Source: Scleromitrula shiraiana (lineage: Eukaryota; Ascomycota; Leotiomycetes; Helotiales; Sclerotiniaceae). From it: a stretch of DNA of 64,000 bases. Under the pieces are notes generated by a model. The model had not been told where the DNA came from. It saw only the letters and a list, made by a program, of their open reading frames with translations, and did no database searches. Below are positions 1 through 11,557 of the stretch, in pieces. How positions within the stretch are numbered: position 1 is the stretch's first letter; every line of letters starts with the position of its first letter. The DNA lies in the NCBI GenBank assembly GCA_028455995.1, contig JABELC010000004.1, positions 2,790,001 through 2,854,000 of the forward strand, written 5' to 3'. Made by a program: the position numbers and the translations under genes.

Positions 1-1562
1 TCGATATCCATGCTTTGTTCCTCCTGTCGAAAAGTTCTTGTGCCAGAACTTGGTGCATTTTTGCAACAATACAGCACAATTGCCCAATCAGAATCTCTGG
101 ACAGTTCCGCGAAAGAAGGGGTTCTTGGTGCAATAGCAGCAATTATTCAAGCAATTCCCAACGAAGAATCAAAACTAGCTCCATTAAGGCAACTGTTGGA
201 GTTTGTTCGACTAGACCATGAACAGAGCCTACGTCTCCTCAGTTCACAGTTTGCGAACAATATGCCGAATGGCCAGTTACCAGCCGACGAGATTGCGTTC
301 CTCTCTTTACGTTGTCTGGTAAGTATCGGGAAAGGTCTTCAGGTACCTGATGATGTCCCCATAGATCTAAACACAGAGGATGTCGGTCAGTCCTTCTGGA
401 GGGACGGTGCCGGTAGAGAAATCCAACTGCAAGTTCTGAATATCATTACTGCAACGTGCGATGCCTTCCCCACTAATGGTGAAATCATTGAAGAAGCTGG
501 TCACGTCTTCCGTGCTGGCCTAGTCGAAGATGATGGACCTTTTGCTTTCCCTCCTGAAGATGTTGCCAAGTAAGTAAATCATAAGTGTGTATAGGGTATA
601 AGAATTGATGCTGACCTATTGTCTAGATTTATCTTTAGATCAAATTATCAAACTCCTCGAATCATTACGGTGATCAATACTGCTTGTTCACTCATCAACT
701 CATGTAACACCCAATCGGTTGAGCGTAACGACCAGATTCTAAGTGCTCTACTTGTTTGGGTGGCAGGTATGATGGAAGCCATAAGTCACGGTTAGTATCC
801 CAACAATATCCGAGCAACTGCAACCGCAAAGAAATATCGAAAAATAATACTAAGTGTTAACAATTCTTAGAACCCGGCAATGATCCTGAAATCGCCGATA
901 CTAGCATTCAATTCATCCACCGTCTCATCTCCACCCCGAAGAATCTAAATATCCTCTTAAACCATGAACCTAAATCTTCTCTTGAATTAATCTTTATATT
1001 CACGCTTAAAGCTCTCACTGGCAGAGATCCACTTCCAAAGAGTAGCTCCGCAGAGTTCTGGGTAAGCATTACTTCTCTACGCTCAGATTAAATCCATCAG
1101 AAGTCACCACCTAACCCTCTCTGACAGTCCACATTTGTTTCCCTCCCCATCAACAACCCCGATCCACAAATCCAACAACAAATCACCAATGCCTTACAGC
1201 ACCTAGGTCCCCTGTTAGCCCATGCACTGATCTACAACATCGGTGGTGCAGCCGCCCGCAGTGAACTGGATAAACTCTCTGATCCGCTTAAGAAACTCGT
1301 CGTTAGTCAGGTGCGCGCAAAGAGTTGGCTGGAGACTGCGTTGATGGATGGGAATTTCCCAAGTGATAAGGTTGATCATAAGGAGAAGATGGTATTTCTT
1401 ACGAAAATTATCAAGTAAGTTGTATTTTCATCTGTTGTTTATGTCAAGGTATTTGGGCTGACTGAATGATTCTATAGTCTTCGTGGGGCAAAGGGAACGA
1501 ATACTATAGTAAGGGAATTCTGGTTGTCATGCAGAGGAACCAATTTTGCATATGCGTCTTGA
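1..1562 (+). CDS. Importin-beta family nuclear transport receptor (Kap122/importin-13 type), 3' part
   Basis: This is the C-terminal 431 residues of a karyopherin whose 5' end lies outside the window. The reading frame is open from base 1. Exons are 1-569, 627-790, 871-1061, 1128-1414 and 1478-1562, all with GT/AG introns of 57-80 bp, and the stop is TGA at 1560-1562. The protein is entirely helical and HEAT-repeat-like, with no catalytic motif. The C-terminal signature REFWLSCRGTNFAYAS is characteristic of fungal importin-13/Pdr6-type receptors. Such proteins bind Ran-GTP at their N-terminus (not seen here) and carry cargo through the nuclear pore. The gene converges on the FUN14-like gene, with a 200-bp shared 3' spacer. 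The family call is firm; the exact orthologue (Kap122 or Mtr10 branch) is inference. Confidence 0.8.
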
Positions 1563-1762
1563 AATTCCCCTGAAATCCCCCCATCTCGGGTTTAGATAGA
1601 TAAATCCATGCAGAGTGAATTTTGGCATACTTAAATCTAATCCATTCCAAGTATCCATACTGTACGAGCTCAATAGTGCGAAATTGTAATACCCAGTTAG
1701 TTCTCAATAAGCGCACAAATATAGATAGACAATCGATTCATTAGAATACAAGATACAGTAAA

Positions 1763-2509
1763 TCAAAAATGCATAAAAGCAGCCATGGCAAACGTAGTTC
1801 CAAACGACACCTTAAACGCCACGTTATCCTGGATGGCTGATCGGAGATCAACTCCTTTTACGTATCTTTGGACGCGCTCGTAGGGGAGGAGGTCGATTCC
1901 GTGGTTGGATGCCCACTTTGATGGGGGGGTTGAGTTAGCAATGGGTTTTGAGGAGTTTGGGGTTCGTAGGAGAATGGGAGGGGAGAACGGGAGAGGGGAG
2001 AGGGAAGAGGGAAGAGGGAAGAGGAGATTTACCTGTATTCCTACGACTAAGATTCCGATTATTAGAACTAGGGAGCGTGAGAATGTTCCGACGGCTAGTC
2101 CGGCACATAATCCTATTTGAGCATATGTTAGCATCCTGTTCTCTCTTTACTTGCTTCCTTCTTTCTCGCTCCTAATCCCATCCTCTCAAACCCCAACTCC
2201 CAACCCCCAAAATCAAAAACTCAAAAAGAAAAAGAAGAAAAAAAAAGAAAGAAAAAACCCACCAATAACACTCCCACTACTAATCTGCTTCACAGCCTTC
2301 GGATTCAAGCCCCCCTTGCCCGTCATAACAGGCGTAGCCGCATTCTTCTGATACGACGATGGGGATAGGATGGAGGAGCCGGAACCGCTGTCGCAGAGAA
2401 TGGGCTGCCGGCGCATGTGCATGTATGTGAATGTGGAGAGGGAGATGCCGGTGCTGAGGGTGAGGCCGAAGGGGTGAGGGCGGAGGAGGGGGGTGAAGAG
2501 GCGGGACAT
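1763..2509 (-). CDS. FUN14-family mitochondrial outer membrane protein
   Basis: The product is a 159-aa protein from exons 2509-2263, 2112-2033 and 1915-1763. Both introns have a CTAAC branch point close to the acceptor. In intron 1 that branch point lies inside what looks like an ATG-started ORF, so the acceptor at 2114/2113 was preferred; it gives the junction GSVIG-LCAGLAVG. Residues of about 70-115 contain the FUN14 glycine-rich membrane segment (SGSVIGLCAGLAVG, then SLVLIIGILVVGIQ), followed by an Asn-His-Gly loop. A second hydrophobic stretch, ending in AAFMHF, lies at the C-terminus. FUN14 proteins such as yeast Fun14 and human FUNDC1 act at the mitochondrial outer membrane; FUNDC1 is a mitophagy receptor. 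No clear LIR motif is visible, so a mitophagy role is not supported here. Confidence 0.8.
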
Positions 2510-3849
2510 GGTTTGGTGGGAGGGGAGCGGATTGGGCGGACTATTGGATGGGCGGACTATTAGATGGGCGGAATTTGTCGTGTGGTTCGGAAATATCGAG
2601 TAGGTGTGGTAAGGTGAGGTGGGATTGAATTGAATTGAATTGAATTGAATTGGTTGGTGATTGATTGGAGAAAAGCAAATCGACAAGTATGGAATTTGAA
2701 ATTCTGAGGTTATTTTAGAGTGATGTCATTTTAGCGATAAGGAACGTTTTCTCGGCTGTGATAAAGGAGGGGCGGCCGCCGAGGGGCATCAATGGCAACA
2801 TTATACATTATACATTATACATTCTATCTGGTGTGTCACAAGTATGGAGAGGAAGTTTTCTTTCCTGTGATATCTATCTATCTATCTATCTATCTACTGA
2901 CTTTAGATGTATACTAAATTATACTGTCTAGATAGTCACTATAGATAGTCATAGATAGTTACTATGTATGTAAGATATTTGAAAATTTATCCAAAATTGT
3001 GCCGGCCAAGCAAACCAAAGAAAAGACTATTAGGTGAGAGATAGTCATTTATCTTGGCAAAAAAAATAAAAATAAAAAAATACATCTAATATGATAGATA
3101 TTATTGTTAGATAAAAGAGGTAGGTAGGTATATTTGAAAATAACGAGATGTATTACAGATCATCTCTATACAGTAGTAGATAGTAGATAGTAGGTAGTAG
3201 GTAGTAGGTAGTTAGCTCACATAAAGTATTTATTCATTTCAATTTATGAAACAAAAACATAAAATCCGAAGCCAGCCGATTATAACCTCGCCCCCTTACA
3301 AAAACAACCCCTCGATCGAGAGAGAGTAGAGAAGAGGCGGCGTATCAGGGGACTTGACCCAATATCTATATGTACATGGGTACACCCCACGTTACACTAA
3401 TAACATTCTCTACCAATTAAGATCCTTTATTGGAAATTATAATACTACTCGTTTTTTCCTTTGTCCCTCCGATCGGCCTTATACTTGCACCACAATATGC
3501 AAAAATGTAGTAGTAGATTATTTATTAATTGTTAGAGTCATATACGAGTAGTTAGTTATATTAGTTGATTTCGGAAACCAACTGTTTTTTACTTTTTTTT
3601 TTGTTCTATTCAAAAGCTAATAAGTTGATTTGATTTATTTTATTCTTCTACTACTTTTTCTATTACATATCTTCTATTACATATCTTCTACTACATATCT
3701 TCTACTACATATCTTCTACTACATATCTTCTACTACATATATTCTACTACATTAAAGACGAAAGAAAGAAAGATCCGAAAGATCAATTGTATTTAATCGA
3801 CTCATACCTTACTATACATACATTACCCATTTCTTTTTCAGACATCTCA
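2510..3849. other. Divergent intergenic region with simple repeats
   Basis: This is the shared upstream region of the FUN14-like gene and PDX1. It holds a (GAATT)n run near 2633-2651, a (TATC)n run near 2870-2893 and TAGTAGG/TAGATAG repeats at 3174-3212. It also holds the 15-bp minisatellite listed separately. I see no gene. Confidence 0.6.
3659..3752. repeat. 15-bp minisatellite upstream of PDX1
   Basis: About six tandem copies of a 15-bp unit related to CATATCTTCTACTA end roughly 100 bp before the PDX1 start codon. The first two copies carry T where later copies carry C in the ACTA part. The array probably lies in the promoter or 5' UTR. Confidence 0.85.
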
Positions 3850-4985
3850 ATGATCAACGATACAAACAGAATGAATAACGAACTCCCAATCAGTAGCACT
3901 AATGGCACCAATGGACATGGTAGCAATGTCTCTTCCTCTTTCACTGTGAAGGCTGGTCTTGCTCGCATGTTGAAAGGAGGTGTTATTATGGATGTAGTAA
4001 ATGCCGAACAAGTTTGTCTCTCCTTTTCTTCTATCTCTCATCTCCTATACCAAATCCCTCCCTCTTATTGGAAACTATGACTCACATCACATCACATCAG
4101 GCACGAATTGCAGAGGAAGCAGGAGCAGTAGCTGTCATGGCACTCGAACGTGTGCCAGCTGATATTAGAGCTCAAGGAGGAGTGGCTCGTATGTCGGACC
4201 CAAAGATGATTAGGGAGATTATGGAAACTGTTACGATACCTGTGATGGCTAAGGCGAGAATCGGTCATTTCGTTGAATGTCAAGTAAGTTTAGAGATATT
4301 ATCACATATTATACTATGTCCCGCTTCCCTTCTATCTCATACCATCTGCTAACCATTTTGCCACCACATTTAGATCCTCGAATCAATTGGCGTAGACTAC
4401 ATTGACGAATCTGAAGTCCTCACTCCCGCTGATGCCGTTCATCACGTAGAGAAACACCCTTTCTCCATTCCCTTCGTCTGCGGATGCCGTAACCTTGGCG
4501 AAGCCTTACGAAGAATCTCCGAAGGTGCCGCCATGATTCGTACTAAAGGTGAAGCCGGAACCGGCGACGTTATTGAAGCCGTCCGCCATATGCGCACCGT
4601 GACCGCAGAAATCCAACGCGCATCCGCCATGTCTGATGCCGAACTCAGAATTTTAGCAAAAGATATCCAAGCACCTTTTGATCTATTGAAAGAAACTGCA
4701 AAATTGGGAAGATTACCAGTAGTCAACTTTGCAGCCGGTGGAATTGCTACACCGGCAGATGCTGCACTTATGATGCAGTTGGGATGTGATGGAGTCTTTG
4801 TAGGAAGTGGAATCTTTAAGAGTGGCGATGCGGCGAAGAGAGCAAAGGCTATTGTACAGGCTACAACTCATTATAATGATCCAAAGGTTCTCGCGCAGGT
4901 TAGTGAGGATTTGGGAGAAGCTATGGTGGGTTTGAATTGCGGGACTATGGATCCGAAGGATAAGATGCAAGGTAGAGGCTGGTAA
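3850..4985 (+). CDS. PDX1: Pyridoxal 5'-phosphate synthase, PDX1/SNZ subunit
   Basis: This 318-aa synthase makes pyridoxal 5'-phosphate (vitamin B6) from ribose 5-phosphate, glyceraldehyde 3-phosphate and ammonia supplied by the PDX2/SNO glutaminase. Exons are 3850-4011, 4101-4283 and 4374-4985. The family's key residues are present: the Asp in GGVIMDVVNAEQ, the first imine-forming Lys in MAKARIGHFVE and the second in MIRTKGEAGTG. The phosphate-binding glycine loops are AAGGIATP and GVFVGSGIF. Length and motifs are complete. An in-frame ATG 63 nt further upstream (3787) would add a 21-aa hydrophobic leader; the downstream start was preferred because the family is cytosolic. No PDX2 partner lies in this window, unlike the paired SNZ/SNO genes of yeast. 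Confidence 0.95.
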
Positions 4986-5939
4986 ATGGAAGTGATGATG
5001 GGGAAGAATCTTTGTTTATATTATGATTTGGGTGGATTTGGTTTATCATCGGGAGTGTGAGAAGGAGAATTCAAATAAAAAAGGAATATAAAATGGATGG
5101 GTTTGGATGGGTTTGGAAAATTAGGATGGATGCATGCACATAGTTTTCAGTTCAACTCAGCTCAGTTCGATATTCAACATGATAGAAATTGGTTAATCAT
5201 TCAACCGTCTACTTACTGAGAGCAATCTCTATGTAAGAAAAATAGTTAAACACTACACTCAAAATACTCGTGAGCCATAGCCGTATTGTGTACCCATATC
5301 TTGTAAAATGGAGGGAAAACGTGATTGTGTGGTTTCGTAATCATCTCCCAGACTTATTACTGTCTACACGATGTCTCGGCTTCTTAACTGAAGTATCGTT
5401 ATAGGTGGAAAAGTACGTCTGAAGATCTATCCATCCATCTATGAGTAAGGAATGGTATGGATGAAATTTTTTTTTCTTTTTTCTTTTGAGCGAGATCGCT
5501 CGTTCTAAGCTAGACCTGGGTGTGTGTGTGTGCTAGGATAGTAATCTTACTTCTTAAAAATTAAAGAATTGAGGGAATTGAAAATGTCTTCAGACTTCTT
5601 GTGTTTCTTCAATTTATATGATTGATTGATTAATTGATTGATTTTGAGGTTCATCAATTCGATAGAAATATACATAAATTGTGCATATTACAATTAGATA
5701 AAATCACTCCTTTTCCCTCAATCATCAGATATCAATTGTTCCCCAAAAAATTTCATTCTGCTCACCTGCGCAAATTAAAAAGTTTATCGATTAGCACAAA
5801 AATCCATTACCCCACCTACTTACTCTACCCCTCCATAAATTATTTTCTCATTTTCCGTCTGTAATTTTTTCCCTTTCCCTTTCCCCAACGTTAACGAATT
5901 TCAATTTCTATACCCAATCTCCCCCCCCCTTTTTTCAAA
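4986..5939. other. Intergenic region PDX1-ADE5,7
   Basis: This holds the PDX1 3' region and the ADE5,7 promoter. A (TG)n run lies near 5519-5532. A pyrimidine-rich tract (about 5863-5939, mostly C and T) runs directly up to the ADE5,7 start codon, typical of fungal core promoters. No gene is seen. Confidence 0.6.
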
Positions 5940-8294
5940 ATGGAGCCCATTCGAATCCTCCTCGTTGGCAATGGCGGAAGAGAACACACCTTAGCCTGGA
6001 AACTCGCCCAATCCCCTCTCGTCGAGTCCATAATTGCTGTTCCTGGAAACGGAGGAACCGCCAATTGTCCCAAGGTGACCAACGATGCGAGCGTGAAAGC
6101 GGATGATTATCCCGCGCTTGTGGAATTGGCGAAGAAGAAAAATATCAATTTGGTTGTGCCTGGCCCGGAGGCTCCGCTCGTAGATGGCATTGAGGGATAC
6201 TTTCGTGCGGTGGGAATTCCGTGTTATGGTCCTTCGAAATTGGCGGCGAGGTTGGAGGGTAGCAAGACTTTCTCCAAGGATTTCATGAAGAAATATAATA
6301 TCCCGACTGCGGCGTACGAGAACTTCTCGGATTATAATGCTGCGAAGGAATATATTGATCGTATTGATCATGATGTTGTTATTAAAGCTAGCGGATTGGC
6401 GGCTGGAAAGGGTGTTATTATTCCAACAACTAAGGAAGAGGCACATCAGGCTCTTAAGGATATTATGTTAGATAGGGAATTTGGGGAGGCTGGTGATGAG
6501 GTCGTTATAGAGGAGTTCTTGGAGGGTGATGAATTAAGTATTCTCACTTTCTGTGATGGTCATACACTTCGATCTCTACCACCAGCGCAAGATCACAAGA
6601 GAATCTTCGATGGTGATCAAGGCCCTAACACAGGAGGTATGGGTTGCTATGCTCCTACCAACATAGCAACTGAGGAATTGATCGAGGAGATCGAGAAGAC
6701 AGTTTTGGAACCTACTATTCGTGGTATGAGTAAGGAACGTACGCCATTCATCGGAACTCTATTCACTGGTTTGATGATCACTAAGAATGGACCAAAATGC
6801 TTGGAGTATAACGTTCGATTCGGTGACCCAGAGACACAGACTCTACTACCTCTTTTAAGTCAGGATACAGATCTTGCAGATATCATGTTAGCATGCACTC
6901 AAGGTTGTTTGGATGCTGTTGAAATCAAGGTTGATCCTAAATTCAGTGCAACAGTCGTGGTTGCTGCAGGTGGTTATCCAGGCCCATATCCAAAAGGAAC
7001 ACCAATGGATGTTCAAACTCCTCCAGCTGGAGCAAACATTTTCCACGCTGGTACTATCGTTAAGGATGGGCAATTGCAAACATCAGGTGGTCGAGTCATT
7101 GCTGCTCAAGCTGTTGCAGAGAGCTTAGAACAAGCAGTGAAAGACGCTTACAGCACTGTCGAATTGATCAAATTTGACAAGATGTTCTACCGTAAGGATA
7201 TTGCTCACCGAGCATTCAGAAAAGCTGCTGCTACCAAGGAAGCCTTGACATACGCATCCGCAGGTGTCAATATCGACGCTGGAAACGAATTCGTCGAGCG
7301 TATTAAGAAAGCAGTCGCATCTACACGAAGACCTGGGGCTGATGCCGAGATTGGTGGATTTGGTGGAGAAGTAGATCAACATGTGGCAGGATACTCAAAT
7401 GCACCAATTATGGTTGGTGCTATCGACGGAGTTGGCACTAAACTCATGATCGCACAAGCTATGTCAAAGCACGACACAGTCGGAATTGATCTAGTTGCCA
7501 TGAATGTCAATGATTTGGTTGTTCAGGGTGCTGAGCCCCTTATGTTCCTCGACTATTATGGATGTAGTCAATTGAAGTTGGAGAATGCAGCTGCATTTGT
7601 GGAAGGTGTAGCAGCTGGATGTATCGACGCAAACTGTGCCCTTGTTGGAGGTGAAACAGCTGAAATGCCCGGAATGTACCAAAAGGATGACTATGATGCC
7701 GCTGGAACAGCTATCGGAGTCATGGAGAAGGAATACAGATTACCAAAGAAGGATAACATGGCACCAGGCGATATCTTACTTGGATTGGCCTCTGCTGGTG
7801 TTCACTCCAACGGTTTCTCCTTAGTTAGACGAATCCTCGAAAGAGAGAAGGTTTCCTATACCGCCACCTGTCCTTGGGATGAATCAACAACTGTCGGATT
7901 AAATCTACTTACACCAACACGCATCTACGTTCGATCTCTCCTCAAGGTCACCAAGAAGCACCTCATCAAGGGTCTAGCCCACATCACCGGCGGTGGTCTA
8001 ACAGAAAATATCCCAAGAATGTTACCACCCCACCTAGCCGCTGAAGTCGACGTAAAGACTTGGCAATTACCAGCTGTATTCCAATGGCTCAAGAGCGCCG
8101 GTAACGTTAGCGCAACAGAGGTGGCTAGGACGTTCAATACCGGTATTGGAATGGTTGCGGTTGTTAGTCGGGAGAATGTTGAGCAAGTTACTAAGGAGTT
8201 AGAGGAGGCTGGTGAGAAGGTCTTTACTATTGGGAAACTTGTGGATAGGACGACGGAAGGTTGTGTGTTGAAGAATTTGGAATCTTGGGATTAA
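5940..8294 (+). CDS. ADE5,7: Bifunctional GAR synthetase / AIR synthetase (purine biosynthesis)
   Basis: This intronless gene encodes 784 aa with two enzymes of de novo purine synthesis. Residues 1 to about 425 are phosphoribosylamine-glycine ligase: an N-terminal Rossmann-like start (RILLVGNGGREH), an ATP-grasp core (VIKASGLAAGKGV) and the conserved NVRFGDPETQ motif. Residues from about 435 to the end are phosphoribosylformylglycinamidine cyclo-ligase, with VDQHVAGYSN, AIDGVGTKL, VGGETAEMPGMY and ITGGGLTENIPRML. There is no GAR transformylase domain, so this is the fungal two-domain architecture rather than the animal three-domain one. The start is the first ATG after a CT-rich tract. The enzyme is cytosolic. 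Confidence 0.97.
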   Translation: MEPIRILLVGNGGREHTLAWKLAQSPLVESIIAVPGNGGTANCPKVTNDASVKADDYPALVELAKKKNINLVVPGPEAPLVDGIEGYFRAVGIPCYGPSKLAARLEGSKTFSKDFMKKYNIPTAAYENFSDYNAAKEYIDRIDHDVVIKASGLAAGKGVIIPTTKEEAHQALKDIMLDREFGEAGDEVVIEEFLEGDELSILTFCDGHTLRSLPPAQDHKRIFDGDQGPNTGGMGCYAPTNIATEELIEEIEKTVLEPTIRGMSKERTPFIGTLFTGLMITKNGPKCLEYNVRFGDPETQTLLPLLSQDTDLADIMLACTQGCLDAVEIKVDPKFSATVVVAAGGYPGPYPKGTPMDVQTPPAGANIFHAGTIVKDGQLQTSGGRVIAAQAVAESLEQAVKDAYSTVELIKFDKMFYRKDIAHRAFRKAAATKEALTYASAGVNIDAGNEFVERIKKAVASTRRPGADAEIGGFGGEVDQHVAGYSNAPIMVGAIDGVGTKLMIAQAMSKHDTVGIDLVAMNVNDLVVQGAEPLMFLDYYGCSQLKLENAAAFVEGVAAGCIDANCALVGGETAEMPGMYQKDDYDAAGTAIGVMEKEYRLPKKDNMAPGDILLGLASAGVHSNGFSLVRRILEREKVSYTATCPWDESTTVGLNLLTPTRIYVRSLLKVTKKHLIKGLAHITGGGLTENIPRMLPPHLAAEVDVKTWQLPAVFQWLKSAGNVSATEVARTFNTGIGMVAVVSRENVEQVTKELEEAGEKVFTIGKLVDRTTEGCVLKNLESWD

Positions 8295-9117
8295 GTTCGG
8301 TACTAGGTTTGGAGAGGAGAAGAGAAGAGAAGGGGTTTGGCATCTTTGGGTTGGCGTTATAGGGATTTTATACCATGAAGTTAGAAAATTAAAAGTTTGA
8401 TCGATGTTACAGATGTTACAGATGTTTTGTAGATTCAGATTAGAATTAGAATGATAGTATATCACGTTAATATATGTTTGGTGACGATGAATAATAGTCT
8501 TATATCATATCATATCGAGTACTTGAGGAGTGATTGAGTCCCAGAATCCTATTTGAAATCTAGGGAATTTCGAAGTAGATAATTGAGCCAGTTCATCTTC
8601 TAACGCCTATTTAAAACATATAAATTCGGATTTATATATATACAGTGACTGTCTGTCAACTGGACAGACACTCAAAATTTGAATGGCTCGAATTCTAATT
8701 GAAGTCTAATAAATTTTGGAGTAGATAATTGGCGGGGTCAATTAGCGCGGTTACGAGTCACAACTTTACTGTAAACTCGAGGTACAGTATCTCCTCGAGT
8801 GCTACTGCGAGTACAAGCCTGATTTACTTCTTTACATTGATTTTTAGATTCCAGAAGAAATAGAATTTAGAGCTTTTGAAATTCATTATTCTAATCATTT
8901 ATCGTTGAAGCTACTCAATTAGCACTAGTTAGCTTAAATTCCCACGCGATATCGGACAAGGCTGATAGAAAAAAAGTTCAAATACAAATAAATCCGAATC
9001 AGTACAGTACAGCACAGTACAGTACAGTCACGCCCAACATCAGCTCTCCACGCGGAAACCCACTGAGTTCAGCCATAACACAAGCACCTCAGTGAACAAA
9101 CAACACCCACCACAAAA
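8295..9117. other. Intergenic region ADE5,7-THR1
   Basis: No gene is seen. Near 9000-9028 there is a short run of AGTACAGTACAGCACAGTAC-type repeats, about 90 bp before the THR1 start. A CTCGAG-containing inverted repeat (ACTCGAGGTACAGTATCTCCTCGAGTG) lies around 8773-8800. Confidence 0.55.
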
Positions 9118-10301
9118 ATGATCACCATAAGTCAGCCACCACGACGCATTCCCACCACCAAAAGACTGACTGACACCTCCCTACAGAAGTACCCTGTTCC
9201 TCCGCCAACATCGGCCCCGGCTTCGACGTAATCGGGCTCGCTCTCTCCATATGGCTAGAACTCCAAGTCGAAGTCACGCCCACGACTACGTCGACGGCTC
9301 CTCTCAATTGCGTGATCTCGTATGAGGGGCAAGGTGCCGAGGAGGTGCCTTTAGCGGCTGATAGTAATTTGATTACGAGGACGGCGCTTTATGTGCTGAG
9401 ATGTCATGGACAGAGAAGTTTCCCCGCCGAGACGAAGGTCCATATTGTTAATCCTATTCCGTTGGGACGGGGGCTGGGGTCTTCGGGGGCGGCGGTCGTG
9501 GCGGGTGTGGTGCTTGCGAATGAGGTGGGGAAGTTGGGGTTGTCGAAGGCGAGGATGTTGGATTATTGTCTTATGATTGGTGAGTTGAAAGATATCCATT
9601 TTACATACATATACATATAAGTGTTTTTGAGCTTAAGATTATTAACACTTCATATAGAACGACATCCAGACAACGTAGCCGCAGCTCTCTACGGAGGATT
9701 CGTAGGAACCTATCTCAACGATCTCAGCCCCGAAGACACAGAACGCAAAGAAATCCCCCTCAGCGAAGTCCTCCCCGAACCAGCCGGCGGAATGGACACC
9801 GGCTTCAACCCACCCGAGCCCCCCGTCGGAATCGGCCACTACATGAAATTCCCCTGGGCCTCCGAAATCAAAGCCATAGCCATCATCCCGCAATTCGAAG
9901 TCGCTACCGCAAAAGCTAGAGGCGTCTTACCCGCCGTGTATAATCGATCGGATGTCGTGTTTAATCTTCAGAGAATTGCCCTGCTGCCTTCGGCATTGGG
10001 GAGATCGCCGCCGGATGCGGAACAGATTTATCTCGCTATGCAGGATAAGGTTCATCAGCCTTATAGAAAGGGACTTATACCGGGATTACCTGAGATTTTA
10101 AAGTCGGTTACGCCTAAGTCTCATCCGGGTCTTTGTGGAATTTGTCTATCGGGAGCTGGACCTACCATTCTTGCGCTTGCTACGAGTAATTTTGATGGTA
10201 TCGCGGAGGTTATCTTAGATATGTTTGCTAAGAAGGATATTAAGTGTGAATGGAAACTACTTGAGCCGGCTCAAGATGGAACAATTGTCACGTATAGTTG
10301 A
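9118..10301 (+). CDS. THR1: Homoserine kinase
   Basis: This 349-aa GHMP-family kinase phosphorylates homoserine, committing aspartate-derived carbon to threonine. Exons are 9118-9130, 9187-9579 and 9658-10301. The first exon is tiny (13 nt), encoding only MITI plus one base of the next codon; without it the conserved KVPCSSANIGPGFDV start is lost. The ATP-binding GHMP loop is PLGRGLGSSGAAVVAG, the second motif is ERHPDNVAAALYGGFVG, and the C-terminal glycine motif is LSGAGPTILAL. Length is normal for fungal Thr1 (about 350 aa). A loop rich in Pro and Glu around residues 170-200 is somewhat expanded. Confidence 0.95.
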
Positions 10302-10820
10302 AGAAAGAAAAGGGTAGATTGGGAAAGAGAGAGGATAGGAAAGGGAGTTCCGGTGCCTGCAATATAGAAAAGTTTGCAATGCTTGCGAGCGCTTTAGGGA
10401 CAAGTACGTCTTTTGATATAGATGTCATTTGTTCCACAATACAAAGCAATGCTTTTTATAACAGCACACTTAGAGCTAAAGAAGCAATGAATCAAGCACC
10501 TCCTTCCTTCCACCTCTAGCAAACAAGAGCAGAAATATATGCATCCCAGGTCCAAACCAAACAAACTGGTCTTGTCTTGAATAAGCCAATCGCACAGCCA
10601 CCAATACAATACCTAGACGCCTCTTTCTCCAGAGGAAAATGAACAAACAAACGCAAAATCCTTAAAGTTCTTTCTTTTCTTCACAAAAAGGTTATAACGT
10701 AAAACAATAATCCAAGCGCGATAAAAAAGCGAAAGATATTGAATCCCAATAAGATCGAGCTTTCTTCCTTCCTCTGCAGTGAATACATATAAAATGATTC
10801 GTTCGAGCTTAACAATTTCC
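10302..10820. other. Intergenic 3' region between convergent THR1 and CENP-A
   Basis: This is the shared 3' flank of two convergent genes. Only shadow ORFs are present, and I see no repeat or RNA gene. Confidence 0.6.
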
Positions 10821-11557
10821 CTAACCCAATCCTCCATGTATCCCCCTGATTCGTCTCGCCAACTGTATATCCTTCTGCATAATCGTCACTCGCTTCGCAT
10901 GAATAGCGCATAGATTTGAGTCCTCAAAGAGATGGACTAGGAATGCTTCGGCGGATTCTTGGAGCGCCTGGATGGCTTGAGATTGCCAGCGGAAATCTTC
11001 GTTGGCGGGGCGGAGTGTCATTGCGATTTCGCGGACCTGGATTGGAGGGAAAGAAAGGGATGATTAGTTATTTGGATGTGGATACGCATTGATCTAAAGA
11101 TGTTCGAGAGAGGGAACAGGAAGCGGAGGACTTACGAGACGGGAGAAGGGAAGTTTGAGGAGGAGGAGTTCAGTGGATTTTTGATATTGCCGGATTTCGC
11201 GCAGGGCTTTGGTACCGGGCTTATAGCGACGCTTCCTTCCTCTAGGTACTGGATCTCCAGCTGAATATTTCACGGATACTGTTAGCTATGCTGCTTTTAT
11301 TATCTCCTCTCGTCTACCTCCTCGTACTAAACGAATGCGCCGCGTCGTAACCCCAATTCCTCCCCCAATTGATACGAGAACGGGAAAATAAAACCCCATA
11401 ACTCACGTCTAACTCGACTCGCAGCACTAGGTCTCTTCTCCGCCATGCCCGGTGTAGTCTTTCCCGCCGGTCTACCCTTCGCGCGCGGTGCGGATCCAGG
11501 CGTCGAAGCTTCGTCTAGCGATTCCCGCTGCTTCATCTTTTGCATTTGTTGCGACAT
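10821..11557 (-). CDS. CSE4: Centromeric histone H3 variant CENP-A (Cse4/CenH3)
   Basis: This 163-aa histone replaces H3 in centromeric nucleosomes and sets kinetochore position. Exons are 11557-11407, 11260-11136 and 11036-10821. The N-terminal tail is short (about 55 aa), rich in Lys, Arg, Ser and Ala, and unlike the canonical H3 tail. The histone fold begins at PGTKALREIRQYQKSTELLL. The features separating it from canonical H3 are the longer loop 1 (NEDFRWQSQAI), the CENP-A-like HLFEDSNLCAIHAKRVTIMQKD with Q where H3 has P, and a tail (GIHGGLG) instead of H3's RGERA. Introns break the fold in phases 1 and 0. The identity is firm from the fold and the variant-specific residues. Confidence 0.93.

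Noticed and set aside
3659..3752. CRISPR-like array
   Set aside because: The repeats are directly tandem with no spacers, and the genome is eukaryotic.
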